Shown: positions 48,965 through 61,220, counted from the stretch's first letter. The stretch: 64,000 nucleotides of DNA from Aphrophora alni (GCA_963513935.1 OY740766.1:7471000-7534999), one strand, 5' to 3'. The notes: generated by a model from the letters alone, not told the origin. Numbers and translations: made by a program.

Positions 48965-49260
48965 AAGACAATATATTTTTTAGGCTTAAAAATAAAAATG
49001 AAAATGGCCTTTATACTTTTGGGATATACAGAAAACCCACTACCAATAACCAAAACATCTATGCCTCATCAAATCATCGACACACACAAAAAATGTGTTC
49101 TAGTCCACCGCCTCATCAACAAACCACTAAGTCATTAAATTACACCAAGGAATACAACATTATTAAACACATTGCCGTAGTCAATTAATATGATCCTGAA
49201 ATAATCGATAAAATAATAACTAATAAAAATTTAAAAAAACAAAATTGTATCAAACCTGGA
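48965..49260 (+). pseudogene. Penelope-like reverse transcriptase C-terminal fragment
   Basis: The plus strand reads, with frame changes, YTFGIYRKPTTNNQNIYASS, THKKCVLVHRLINKPLS, then YTKEYNIIKHIAVVN and YDPEIIDKII. The series IYRKPT ... HK ... RL...PL ... EYxxIKxIAxxNGY is the segment just after the RT catalytic core in Penelope-like elements. The core itself (YADD box) is not present upstream. It is on the opposite strand from the GIY-YIG fragment near 29.9 kb, so the two are separate insertions. Confidence 0.65.
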
Positions 49261-49293
49261 TTATTTTTACAGAAAAGAATAGTGACAGAATGA

Positions 49294-49295
<2 letters not shown>

Positions 49296-49330
<35 letters not shown>
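49296..49330. repeat. (TA)n microsatellite
   Basis: About 17 uninterrupted TA units, directly followed by cgaattcggcaagag, which is one base different from a common cDNA-cloning adaptor. Confidence 0.95.
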
Positions 49331-49333
<3 letters not shown>

Positions 49334-49345
49334 ATTCGGCAAGAG

Positions 49346-50225
49346 ATCTAAATCCGACTAAAAAGGGAATTCATGAAACAACATTATTTTATCATAAAGA
49401 ACATCAAAAAAGTTAATCAATGTCTTGAATCCGAAAAATAATATCCAAAGCACCAAAAATTGGTTTTGGCTCAAATGAGCTGTTTAACACCGTAATTCAG
49501 TTAAGAAAAGAGAATATACCATATAACCTATAAATTGTAGTTGGTTATCAGCACTAGCTCAATACACACGTTTATCTCTTGTACACTGATACTAACAATG
49601 TATTAGTGGGCAGAAGTCATTAAAAAAAATTATGCATAAATGTATTGTATGTTTATATTCATTGTGTCATTGTTTAATTTTTGATTTTAATAGTGTTTAT
49701 TCAAGTATATGAGTACTCAACAATAATTACCAGTATTAATGGGACGGCGCTTTCATACGACTGAATGATTTCACGATATTTTGAATCTGACAATGACGGT
49801 TTAACTGTCGAAATTGGTTACCCACAAGGATGTAATTTGGATCATCTGACGGAAAAATTAAGGTAATAATATATTCTAAAATACTAACCTTATTGTCTGT
49901 CTTGTGACTTATTTTGATGTTTTTTATACAATTACACGTTTCAGGATTTATATCCCATCATCAGAATAATTTCACTCCTTGGAAGTCATCAGAACACATA
50001 ACACTTATATTTAATATAACACAATATATAATACACGAGACGGGTGCACACCACAGCATTTGAGGAACGACTGGAGTTCGGATTATGTATCAGAGACTAG
50101 GCTTACATGGTCTGTCCTTATCTTGTATTTTCATGGCTGTGTCATACAAGAAGTTGGATTTAAATTTGAGTTGGTTGTTCAACAAATTATCTGGACTGTT
50201 TTGATCAGATAATTTGTTGTTATTA
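49346..50225. other. AT-rich spacer, upstream of the IS630-type transposase
   Basis: No gene supported. The N-terminal exon of the following transposase could lie here, because its first readable codons follow a tttgttgttattag acceptor-like site, but no helix-turn-helix was recognised. Confidence 0.35.
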
Positions 50226-51190
50226 GTATATCAAAAGAATATAAAGAAGCGAGTGAAGATTTAAATGGGAATTTTAGTACACCCGGAAAAAAACATAAAG
50301 TACCAAAACCAGTCACTGGAATTGACGAGTTCAACAAATGTGTGATTAGAAGAATGGTGCATTCCTTTTATACTCCAACATAAAAGCCTTTCGACCATGA
50401 AATAACTTTAACAGATTTTAAAAGTTTTGGGATTTAAATGGTTTAAAACAAAAAGTAACAGAAAAATTTGAACTGAAAGACATGATATTCAATATCTATG
50501 TGCTCAATATTTAATCACACTACATAAATACCAGCAAGAAAAAAAGATCAATAGAATATATGGACGAGACGTACATTCATATCAGTTACTCTGTCATGAA
50601 AAGTTGGGCTCATGAGGGTACGTCGGAAGGGATTACAGCACCGATTTCTAAATGTTAAAGACTAATTATAGTGCATGCGGAAAGTGAATGTGGTTTTGTC
50701 TCAGATACTCCATTAATTTTCAAGTCTAACTAAATTATGGGTGATTACCGCAAAGAAATGAATTTCCACAATTTTAGGCACTGGTTCACTGAAAAACTAA
50801 TACCAAATTGGCAGTGCAAAGTGTTTTGATAACGCCCTATACCACAACATGCAACTTGAGAAAGTACCTACTTCTGCATCGATTAAAAATACTATGGAGA
50901 AGTAGCTAACAGAAATGAAAACACCATTCCTTCCTGATATGCGCAAAACACAATAATACAATCTAATTAAGTTACACAAAATAAGGCATGCATTTTATGC
51001 AACAAGATAGAACATTAGCTGAAAAGGGTTGCCATCGTACCATCCAGATCTCATCCCGATCAAAGTAATATGGGAAGACATTAAAAAATGGGTGGGCAAC
51101 CGAAACATCACTTTTAATGTAGAAGATGTTATAAAATTATGAGAAGAAAAAATTAATTTAATAACCATATTAGTTTTCCACATCATATAT
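50226..51190 (+). pseudogene. IS630/Tc1/mariner-type DDE transposase, broken
   Basis: Starts at STPGKKHKVPKPVTGIDEF and CVIRRMVHSFY. The catalytic core reads YMDETYIHISYSV (first Asp), RLIIVHAESECGFV, MGDYRKEMNFHNFRHWFTEK, then after a shift DNALYHNMQLEKVPTS (second Asp) and SYHPDLIPIKVIWEDIKKWV. Where the family has NPIE, this copy reads IPIK, so the third catalytic acid is Lys. Several stops are present (near 50381, 50659, 50731 and 50905). TIRs were not identified. Dead copy of a widespread insect DDE_3 transposase family. Confidence 0.85.
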
Positions 51191-51818
51191 CAATGTGACC
51201 AATTAGTTCCAAAGTGGTTTACTGGCTGAGACTACATTGTTAATGATGATTATTCTGCAATTTACCTCATCCTTTGTAATCAAACAAACTTGTTTCACGT
51301 TTAAATTTCTATTGCTTACCATTTTAGATAGGTTTAAAGTAGTGATCTCTGGTTTGAATGTTTATTCTCTACTTTTTATTCTTTTTGAAATGATCTTACA
51401 CTTGATGGAGTTTACCATATATGAAACAATTTATATGGACAGAAATGTGTAATAACCAACAAATTACTGAAAATTCTAAATTACACACATAGTTACGAAA
51501 AAATAAGTAACTTCACCTACACACACTAGTTTACGATTATAATAAACCAAGCAATACTTTGACTTTTATATTTTAATTTTATTATTTCCAAACGTGTAAA
51601 AAAAATGTTAAAAGTGAAAATTTACCAAAGATTGGGCCAATAACATTAATAAGCTGTATTACACTAAAATCAATATATCAGCTATATAAAACAGTTTCAC
51701 ATTTATAAAATTTAGGATAAAATAAACAAACTATTATGTTATAAAAGCCCACAACATATAAACAAATCAGTTTAATCTAATAATATATAATGTAATTTCA
51801 GAAGTTCCCTCTTGACTG
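51191..51818. other. 3' flank of the RING gene
   Basis: AT-rich, without coding content. On the minus strand AATAAA (plus-strand tttatt at 51578-51583) lies about 240 bp after the RING-gene stop and is a plausible polyadenylation signal. Confidence 0.4.
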
Positions 51819-51911
51819 TTAATCCGGCAGACAAGGGAACTCATCTGGCATAGTGGAAAACTTGATACACAAAGGACAAACACTCTTCTCTTGCAGCCAT
51901 TTACGAATGCA
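51819..51911 (-). CDS. RING-type E3 ubiquitin ligase, last exon
   Basis: After a good acceptor (ctttttttgtttcag) the exon encodes CIRKWLQEKSVCPLC, then IKFSTMPDEFPCLPD and a TAA stop. This is the second half of a RING finger plus a short tail. CIRxWL...CPxC followed by a PxEFP tail resembles the C-terminal RING of DZIP3/TTC3-type E3 ligases (family resemblance judged by eye). It begins in phase 0, matching the phase-0 donor of the exon at 62383-62223. The combined RING is C-x2-C-x12-C-x-H-x2-D-x2-C-x10-C-x2-C. The intron between the exons is about 10.3 kb and filled with transposon debris. Coding sequence is undamaged, so the gene is probably live. Confidence 0.85.
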   Translation of the reverse strand, partial: CIRKWLQEKSVCPLCIKFSTMPDEFPCLPD

Positions 51912-52739
51912 CTGAAACAAAAAAAGTTGTGATTTATAGATATTTTAAAAATAATTGCAATTATAGGTAACGAAATTACAATATACCCAGACAAATTAAA
52001 TATTACGGGATAAGAATGGACTCCTTCTATCTATCGACATGTTTGGCAAGGTGTATAATACAAGCCGCTACATTTGAAAGGGGACTACACAGGATCTTAA
52101 GCATGACATCAAAATTTGCTTACACTTATTTTCCTAAATTACAGATTTTATTTACGACTTTCCTTATTAACATCAATTAATATTTGTATCACAACCACTG
52201 ATATAATAAACGGTGCAAAAACACTGTACAAATTTTCTCACTCGCTCATTAGCAAACCAATTACTAAAAACTATTTGTCCTAAAAAAATTCAAAAATGTA
52301 AATTTGGTAGTTGTAAGTAAAAATGTGAAAATGGACCATGGCTTTATACAAAAATATTTCTAGAGTAAAAACTTGATTAGCTTGTGCCATAAATGTATCC
52401 TCAGAATAAATTATTTGATTAAAATTGAGCTTTTAATAACGGTAGTCAAGGTTAATTCTTGTTTTATGGTAATTATTCCTTAATTACAATATTTTTTTTA
52501 CTTGCAATTTGTCTCTCAAAAATGAGGACTGGAAGGTAATTGGTCCAAATATGACCAAAAATCACCAAACCATAGTGCTCATTAATAGAAGATAACCTCT
52601 TTGCCAGCTTTAAAAGCAGTAGACATGAAAGCCTACCTGAGATTTGGTAAAGCGTACTTCAACCTTACTCAAGAAGAAAGACAAGCCATTGGAAAATGCC
52701 TTTCAAGATAATAGTGTAGGATTGTCACCGAACCTTAGG

Positions 52740-53085
52740 TCCAGAATCCGAATGCAGTATAACTAAAGCCGTAGCAAAAGAGAGTCGAAAACAATGGATC
52801 AAATTAGAAAATAAAGAACAATGAACAAAATACTCCACGGGAAAACTTTACAGATCACTGGTCCAACCAGGTCTGAAACTCTCTAAGTTTGTCTCTTCAA
52901 AAAGTAAACGAAATCAGAGGAAAATATTAAGCTTCATATCAGGCCATAGGGTTTTCAAGAAATATCTTAATACCATGGGATTAATTCAAAGAAAACTTGA
53001 AATGCAGACTATTCAACCAGCACCTAGAAACTGTAAAACATATAGTTCTAAAGTGTGCAGCATTAGATAGAAGACAACAGATTTT
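52740..53085 (+). pseudogene. Non-LTR retrotransposon ORF2 C-terminal fragment
   Basis: The plus strand reads ESRKQWIKLENKEQ, then ISGHRVFKKYLNTMGL and, after a shift, CRLFNQHLETVKHIVLKC and AALDRRQQ. The TGH-x-x-F...L-x-x-MG motif followed by C-x2-x-x4-ET-x2-H-x4-C is the zinc-knuckle end of R1/jockey-like LINE ORF2. In the knuckle the second Cys is Phe. Short, with stops, and within the RING-gene intron on the opposite strand. Confidence 0.65.
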
Positions 53086-55180
53086 GGCCAAGGTGTGACC
53101 TTTAAAAACAACAAATAATCTGTCTACGAAAAACCTGTCCTTAACCAAGGGCATAAAAATAATATAGTGAAGAAATTAACCTAATATCAACCTAATGAAT
53201 AAGAAATACACAAAAAGTCTTAAAGGTTGAAAAGTGACTAGGGGGTAAAACTCATTTCTTTCATAATAATAATAATAATAATTGGGTCCTGAACAATTGA
53301 GAAAAATTTGATCAAAATCATTAGAGTCGATTCTGAGCAAATCACTAATTCGACTTTTTTTTTTTTCTGATGTCAGGTATCCCAAATGAAAAAGAAAAAG
53401 TCTGGACATAAGGTTCACAAAACAAATTTTATTAAAATGGGTTCACATAAATAAGGTAAAAGATAGCAAAGACAACAGTGATACATAATTCCCCAAACCA
53501 CTTTTTTGAACTCGGAAGGCCTGAAAGTAGATATATCCGCAAAAAATCAACATATATTTTTTTACAAATTTCATAACTTTCTCTATGTTTGTATAAAGTA
53601 AAAACGAATAAACAAATATTACTTAACGGTTTATTTTTAAACATTAACAATACTGGAAATAGGTTATGTCCAAGAACCCAAAAGCTGCTTCCTTTGTGCA
53701 ATCCTCTTATGATTACAAACATTTATGAAACCTGAACAAGGCATTAAATGAATACTAATGCACATATGAAACAATTTACTTTTTTAAAAAACACACTACA
53801 AAATATTATTCACATACAATATCTTTATGTTTGGAATAGATAATATATGCTAATATACATTACGCACACATACATTTACATAATAAGACAAAATAAAATT
53901 ATTACATAATAATCTGAAATTAACAATAAATTATAAATTTATATTTTGTGTTTAAGAAGGGATTTCTACGGAAGCAGATGGAGTCGATTATTTCTCTAGT
54001 TCTAGCATTAGTATTTGTGAGTCTATGACAATCACACAACATGTATCACACATATGGGAAAATGCCAAGCAATTGTGATTTTTGAACAAAAACAAACTTA
54101 TAGAGAATAGAAGTTCACAAGTTTTTATTAATTTTTTTTCCTAAACAACACATTTATGGTTTTAAAGAAGAAATTCCAGGCTTTCAGCTATTTTGAACAT
54201 TATGTGTATGTAGACTACAGGATTGTATAATTAATAATTAATTATTAGGTTATTTACTATTTTCATTTTCAGTTGATCAAGCCTCTACTGATCTAATAGG
54301 TTTATGACAATTCTTATGTCATCTTCAGCATAAATCATTAGGAGTTGCATGAGATCTTCATATTGTGCGATATCATATAAGATGATGTTTATATATTAAA
54401 AAATCACATTCAAACATTTTTGTCTTTTTAAAAATAAATATTTTAAGTGTATTGAAAAATTTTAGAAAACTGTTTTAATGTATTTTATTTAAGGATCATC
54501 ATTTATGATATTGCACAAAATGCATATCCCATTAAATTGACGGATGAATGAGGTTTAGGATAATACTAATGGATCATTACAGTATTGTTCTACTGAAAAT
54601 TAAATTGATAAATAACATAATAATTAATTATTTACAGCTATATACTTTTACTTATTATAGTATTATTAAAATAATTTTTTTTTAATTATGCTACAAATGG
54701 CTGGTGGATGATGTTGAGACTGACATCACCTTGGGTAGATGAAAATCAAAATATAAAATTGTAAGTTCTTCTGGTTGAAATTAATGATTTTAAGAGTTTT
54801 TATTAGTTTTGTATCATTTACCATGTTTTAAATAAAAGAATTTAGAGTTCAGGCTCCAATCTGTACTCACCAGGCAGACTGCCGTGACATGTGAATGATA
54901 GGATGTACTCAATTAAAGTTCTACACACACATGTTTAAAGTTTGAAACCTTTCTTTTAATTGCCAGTGTTCTCATGAATTTTGAATTTTAACAAAAATAT
55001 CTCAATTGACATTCAGTTACTTAACAACTAGACAAGAAACAACATTTCAACATTTTTGTGAAATTACAAATCCTACACATGAGATTTACATTACTCATGT
55101 GTAGTACTTCTTCAGTTCTTTCTCCAAAGTTCAGATACATCTTAACAAAATATTTGTTTAATTATTTTTACTCACGAAAT
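53086..55180. other. AT-rich intronic sequence
   Basis: No gene supported. An ata trinucleotide run lies at about 53264-53281. Short open frames near 53176-53722 lack domains. Confidence 0.4.
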
Positions 55181-55475
55181 TAGTTTCTTATGAATGTAAC
55201 ATCTTTTTTCTAATAACCTTTGCACTGTATGATGATTTGTAATGTTAATTTGAAACGCTCCATGATGAGAAAATTTTGTAGAGCGATTCGGAGATGCGTC
55301 CTCTCTCCAAGGAACGCTAAGCTGGAATCCCTTTCTCTCGGTTGTAAAACGGAACGCTCGACTGCTTTGCCTAGCTTGCATTGGTCAATTTCTAGAATTT
55401 TGTATTTTTCCGTTTCTAATGGTATCGGACTTTTAGTTGTTGTGCAACACACGCGCTTTTGTCAATTGTAGCCTA
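55180..55475 (-). other. CpG-richer segment, possible first exon
   Basis: Against an AT-rich background this ~290 bp segment is richer in G+C and CpG. On the minus strand it contains overlapping open frames (55452-55210 and 55381-55172) and ends at a donor-like aatttc/gtgagtaaaa at about 55179. It could be an alternative 5' exon or promoter inside the RING-gene intron, or a transposon remnant. Neither frame has a domain I recognise. Confidence 0.25.
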
Positions 55476-55992
55476 GAGGGTGTTACATTATATTCATAAT
55501 AGCGCTTAATTTAAATTGATTGATTTTTAATTATTATGTCTAAAATGTTTTTTGTTCAAAGTTTTTTATAGTTGTTATTAATCATTTTTATTTTTATTTG
55601 AACTTCTTAATTATTAATATGTGAATCTAATCCCTTAATAATTTAATTTATTACTTATTTGTTTTTTATTGGTTGGAGGATGTCCCATGCTTACAAAATG
55701 TAAACGATTTTCATAAAGCAAAAATGACCAATATATAAACTGAAATTAGAAATCAATGAATTTGTTTATGTTATGATTATCCCCTTTCATGACAATGTGT
55801 CAAATTTCCCCCTCATTGATATCTATAAATATTAGAACATTTGACTGAAACAAAGGTTATTTTTTTGTTGTGTAATTCCTCAATGGTAGTTTTGGAGGAC
55901 GTTAAAAGAAAAATCAATTATTATTAGAAAGCAATGTTAAAGCGTTTTGAGTATCGGCCTTTTCGTATGTAGGGAAATGATAAAATTATTTT

Positions 55993-56522
55993 GGTAATTA
56001 TATAGCAGAGTAGCCTCACTTCAAAATCAATTTTTATGGGTTTTATTCGTCAAATAAATGTAGGAAAAATATTTTATTATCGAAAAAAAGTGTCGGAAAG
56101 ATGATTACATAATATAATTACAAAAGTTGTTTTTTCGCGAAAAAATTAACTCTGTGTTATCTTTCATACTCATGACATTCACTTCAATAAACGTAGGCCT
56201 ACGGAAGGTTTGGCCAGGTGGTGTTTTATATATATATATATATCTATAGCAACCTGGCCAAACCTTTCGTGACATATAATAATACAGCCCTACATATTTA
56301 CGAGTGAAATACATTTAAATTCAATAAATTCCTCTTCTACTGAATTTGCTGCAGAATTTGACTCTGATTAAGATTTTAATGTGTAATATTGTGTAATTAT
56401 ATTATGTAATCATCTTTCCGACACTTTTTTTTCGATAATAAAATATTTTTCCTACATTTATTTGACGAATAAAACCCATAAAAATAAATTTTGAAGAGAG
56501 GCTACTCTGCTATATAATTACC
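55993..56522. mobile_element. 530 bp MITE with ~130 bp TIRs and 8-bp target duplication
   Basis: The left arm 55993-56122 (ggtaattatatagcagagta...) and the right arm 56392-56522 are near-identical reverse complements over about 130 bp. ATTATTTT flanks both ends exactly (55985-55992 and 56523-56530). The 8-bp duplication fits hAT, P or Merlin types. Ends that start GG would suit Merlin, but no transposase is present to decide. The 270 bp centre holds a second, smaller inverted repeat. The high arm identity indicates a young insertion. Confidence 0.95.
56202..56269. repeat. Nested inverted repeat inside the MITE
   Basis: Arms of 18 bp (56202-56219 and 56252-56269) with one mismatch, centred on aaggtttggccaggt, enclose a TA-rich spacer including a (TA)n run. 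Confidence 0.9.
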
Positions 56523-56530
56523 ATTATTTT

Positions 56531-57429
56531 GATCAAGGTAAAATAATCATGTTTTTTAATTTTTTCAATATGTCACTACAGTGCTGTTCAAATTAAACAA
56601 AATAACAGAATGAGTTATGCTATATTGTGGCCAATAAATGGCATTGTGGTTATTTAAATACAGCTAAGAAAGTAACCCAGAGTAGTCACAACTCAACAGG
56701 AGTTAAGACTAACACAATGAATGGCAACACCAAGTTGAACTGAAATCATGTATTGGTAAACTAAATAAACAGAGGTTTATATGCCAATAACGTAGTTACC
56801 ATCGGCGTGAACAACTTTATGAAGGGAAATGTTTGAATCAACTTATACTGATATTACGAGCAATCTATCATTTTCCAATAACTCTAAATATCCAATGGAC
56901 TAATCAATAACAAATTTCAGATTTTTGAGTCATTCGGACTACACTGTCGTGAAATACTTTACACCCAGCATCCAATCATTTTGCATCTTCCACCAATTTT
57001 CACCTCTTAAATCATTACACCATATTGTGATAAATATAATCATTTCATTGTATACCTACAAGTTTTTTAAACATGCTTTTGGAAAATGTTAATTGTTTTG
57101 ACAATGATTTTGACAGTTTCCGGAGTTCACTCAGATGCTGCCTTATAGAAAGTGCATGAATATCTTGGTACTTTAACACATTTCTGTTGCGTTAATTTAT
57201 TAAATTTTATAAAATATGATAAGTTTACAGTGTTTTAACTGGATTTTAATGTATGTAAAATTTTGATAAAATTGTGTGCCACAATGTGTCTTATAAAAAA
57301 AAGCCGATGACAAATAAATACAAACACAAAATACATATTTTACATTCTAAATTTATAGAACCCGAACTAGGATATAGGGGAATCAATATTATAGACTAAG
57401 ACAATCATCAAGAGATAGATGAAACCGGA
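56531..57429. other. AT-rich intronic sequence
   Basis: No gene or repeat recognised. Confidence 0.4.
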
Positions 57430-58130
57430 CTAGAGTAGTGTCTTTTTCATCCCTCAGCTGCAAAAATTCCTCCTTCTCCTGTATTCCACGAAAACGTGCT
57501 TTATAGAATCCCTTGTCCGTTTGCACAATTGATAGTTTGATCTATGTGGAAGAGATCTACTTTTGTTAGATGTTCCTTGAAATGCCCATGTCCAGTTATG
57601 AGAACAATTAACATCTGTTTAAAGTGTTTTGTTTAAGCTTGATCAGGGACTCTGTTAGAGCCGAGCTCGGTCCCAAAATAAGGTGCTCGCACATTTTGCT
57701 GCCAGAAGAATGTTGCTATCTTTGCAGTTTCTCTTTTCTGTCACATAGGTTGACTGTGTTCGCAGCTGCTAAATGGCTGATGCCACACATCGGTTCTGGT
57801 TCTACAAAGGGGGGAGGGGTCATTGCTCCTTCTTTGGTAAGGATGTCAGCTTTCTTATTTTCCTTGATGTTTCTAAGTCCTGGCAGCCATCTTACCTGTA
57901 CTCCATTAAGACAGCATTGTAAGAGATAGAGGAGGCACACCAACATCAGTTTGGAATTAACTCCAACTGAATCAAGTGCTTCAAGGGCAACCTGACTGTC
58001 TGACAGGATCAGATTTCATCTACGCTGTTAGCCTCTATCCAGTCCCATGTTAATAACTTATTAGCAATGTACTATTTTAGCCAGTTTTAAGCTTGGAATA
58101 TAGTACAATGCCTCCAAAGGTCTGAAATGA
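57430..58130 (-). pseudogene. LINE RNase H domain and ORF2 C-terminus, jockey/R1-like
   Basis: On the minus strand, LILSDSQVALEAL-like codons near 58000 are followed by NGVQVRWLPGLRNIKENKKA, DILTKEGAMTP, and near 57600-57560 a TGHGHF...HL motif. D-S-Q-x-A-L and W-x-P-G-x-x-x-I-x-x-N-x-x-A-D are RNase H1 hallmarks of LINE ORF2. Here the usual H of PGH is L. Several stops and shifts. It lies in the RING-gene intron in the same orientation as the gene. Confidence 0.75.
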
Positions 58131-59537
58131 TGCTGATGTCAGGTGATGCACTGTAGAGCCTTGGTCCATGAGTGACCCTGTGAGCTGCAGGTTTCTTAAA
58201 AACATATTCTACCAGGATGACATCTGATGTTATGCCCAGAACAGAATTCTTCACAAAAGTGTGTCAGAGATATATTAAAAAAACAAAACAAATAATTTAA
58301 AATAATTACTATACAAAGTTAACATTTAGATAAAACTCAGTTAAGACATATAAAAGTATAGGTCAAGTTCAGTTTCAATACAAATATGTGTCAAGTTTAT
58401 GGTTGAACTAAAAGTTCACAGGGAAATAAGCAAACTGCACATAAAACACTGAGAATTCACCTCTATGAATCCTTGTACAACAAAAAACTGCAAATTCTTT
58501 ATAAGAGAGAAATACAATCAGAAGCAAGCCCACAAAATAAATAACCAATGAAGTCCTTAGTAAAACAAAGCTTATTTGAAATTATTACCAGCATTAATAA
58601 GCAAGATCCTTGAAAACTCAGTCTGTCAATTTACAATTATCAAACCAACTGGACGTAATAACAGGGCTATTCCAAAAATAAAATGTATTAAGATTCAAAA
58701 TTTAAATAAGTTCATAAAACAAAGTATTTAGTGTATTTCAAAGGTGAGATTAGCTGTACAAAAGCATTACGAAATCAAACGTTAAGTGGAAGATCAAAAA
58801 TTATCAATAGAGAATAGGGAATAGTGTGTGTGAATTGAAACTAGTCCTTCGAACAGAATCTCAAAGAATTATGTAGTAGTCCGATTTATATAGAGATCTC
58901 ATAACCAAAAAACACTTATTAGTAAATCTAAAATAAAACTTAATATCAAGAATTTGTAAAAAAAAGTGTAATTTAAAATTTTATAAGTACGAATATTATG
59001 AAAATACTTCCATTATGTATAGAAGTAATTAATTATATATTTATATAATTAAGTACCTACATTCAAAGGGGAAATTTTCTATAATTAAAAGTCGAGAGAT
59101 CTGTACACAAAATAATGGATAGTTCTCTCTAAACATGAGATGTAAAACAATCTTTATAATAAAAAACGGTATTTTTTTGTAAGATGGACATCATTGTTAA
59201 TTAAATTAGTCGATTTAGAAGACAAAATATTTTTAATCTCAAAATATTTTAAATCTGATTTAACAATATATTAATAGTTTTAGACCATTTAATCTTGTCT
59301 CTGTTCTTATTTTAACCTATAAGTATAAAACACCTCTCGTGCAAAGTAATCAAATCTGATGGAATCCCTGTTAAAATACAAAGCAAATTAAATTACATCA
59401 AAAATAAATGTTCCAAGCGTGACATGGTCTATGTATCCAAGTCTCATGTGCTAAAGTTTTACATTGTCTATTTTTAATAAGTATAGTCTTACAGGTGTCA
59501 ACTATGATGCCATTGCTTACTTCGGATAGGCTTTTTC
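58131..59537. other. AT-rich intronic sequence
   Basis: No gene or repeat recognised. Confidence 0.4.
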
Positions 59538-59815
59538 TTGTAACGTTCACAATTTTGATATCTTTATGTTAAGATACATTTGACTGAGAGAAATGAAACT
59601 AATTACAGGTAACGTGAGTAATCTATAAATGTAATGAAATTGTCAAAGGTTTTATTGCATGGATTGTTTGCGTTCAAAGAACGATAATAAAAAGTTGAAT
59701 GTAGACAAACAAACAGGATTTCAGAATGGTTAAACTTATAGAACAAAGTATGTGTGTTATTTGGAAAATTTATAAAAAAATATTAGTTTAGAATTTTTTA
59801 ATTCAAATAATTATA

Positions 59816-60444
59816 CAGTACAACCACGTTAAGTCGGACCAGCCGGGACAACGGAAATCCGTGTTAGCCGGAGAAAGAGCTGAAAACACACAAAAAAAGA
59901 AGAAAATATACATACTGTACTTTCAATAATTTCCTTTATTACGGAGAAAAACACTTTAAAAATATTTACTCATCACAATAAATCAACAAACACATCTGTG
60001 GACTGTACAGGTATGTCTACTTTTTGGAGAATAACCTTGTAAGTTTCTGTTGCATCAGCTTCGAGTAACATTTACGTGCCGCAATGTCGCGCATCCGTTT
60101 CAACATGAAAGGCTCGGACGTTGTAGTCTCGTTCTGATGCTCAAAATACACCATCAATTCATCCAAGTGAGTTGCTGCTTCTGGGTGACTGATGACGCCA
60201 ATCACCTGGGTGACAATGACTCACCACGCAGGCAGGCAGCGCTACAGTTAAGCATCAGATGTACAGTCACAGCAAACAAACTCGGTTGCGTGAACTCGGC
60301 GGAAACACGTTCACTGTGCAATACGCTACGATTATGCGTTCGTATAAAGCCATAGCGCTACCAAAATGCATATTTTATATTAATGTTTATTTATTGCAAA
60401 CCGCTCCGGGTTACCCGGAGATCCGACTTAACTAGGTTGTACTG
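59816..60444 (-). mobile_element. Tigger/pogo-type element, 629 bp, internally deleted
   Basis: The left end reads CAGTACAACCACGTTAAGTC; the right end, reverse complemented, reads CAGTACAACCTAGTTAAGTC. TA flanks both sides (59814-59815 and 60445-60446). Subterminal CCGGGACAACGG and CCGGGTAACCCGG words are typical of Tigger ends. It retains a piece of the transposase C-terminus and is inserted in dispersed repeat copy B. Confidence 0.9.
60017..60205 (-). pseudogene. Tigger transposase C-terminal fragment
   Basis: Reads SHPEAATHLDELMVYFEHQ, then MLKRMRDIAARK and QQKLTRLF. This is the usual tail of Tigger/jerky-type transposases (HxEAxxxLDxxxxYxEQ ... RDIAxxK ... QxKxTxFF). The catalytic part is missing, so the element is non-autonomous. 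Confidence 0.75.
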
Positions 60445-61220
60445 TAACAATATTAACTAAATTGGTATGTGCAATAAAATTAAGAGAAAATTATTTTGTA
60501 AAGTGATCAGAAATGAAGTTGTCATAAATGGAGTGTGCAGTATAGACCAATCAAAAGATAGATAGAAGTAGTGGGGAATGCACAAGCCGTTCTAGCAAGA
60601 ACGGAGGGACTCGCCATTATTAAACAGTGCGTCATGTAGACGGTTAGATCATCAAGGCTGATCACCTGAACATCGATCAGTGCATATTCCATGATTTGAT
60701 ATTTTTATTTAACTTTGAATATAAAACTAAATTCAGTGCAAAGTTACGCCTTGGTATAGCGTAAAAAGAATATTATAATTGGTAATTTATGTCTTTAAAA
60801 AGTAGAGGCAAATCAGTTTAAACTATAATGTCGTAACGTAATGAAAGACATTGGTTAATTAATAGCTAACTGAAATGTATGAACTTTGATTTTGAATTTG
60901 ATCGTAAAGAATACTTGTAACATGAACTTATTTGAACATTTAATTTGAATTTGATCGTTGTGAATACTTGTAATAGGAACTTATGTTTAAGATCTATAAA
61001 CAACTTGACTAGATTTTGTATGTTTCAAAATAAATAGAGCTTGTTAATAAATTTCTGTTTTATTTCAGAGGTTTTCATGATCATTTAGCGTATCTAGTAC
61101 ATTTTCCCGTAATTCACGACCCAAGGAAAAAAAGAGTAAATTTAATAAGTGTTTGTGCTTTTATCACAAAATGACGCTCAACAAGTAATAGTAAATTCAT
61201 CCCAAATATATATTTTATTT

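Larger units (their letters stand above)
59538..61220. repeat. Unclassified dispersed repeat, copy B (interrupted)
   Basis: Homologous in the same orientation to 30542-31700. Shared words include ttcacaattttga (59548), gttttattgcatgga (59649), aagttgaatgtagac (59692), accaatca (60547) and ttttcatgat...attcacgacccaag (61070-61125). It is split at about 59815 by the 629 bp Tigger element. Without the insertion it is about 1.05 kb. Type unknown. Confidence 0.8.
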
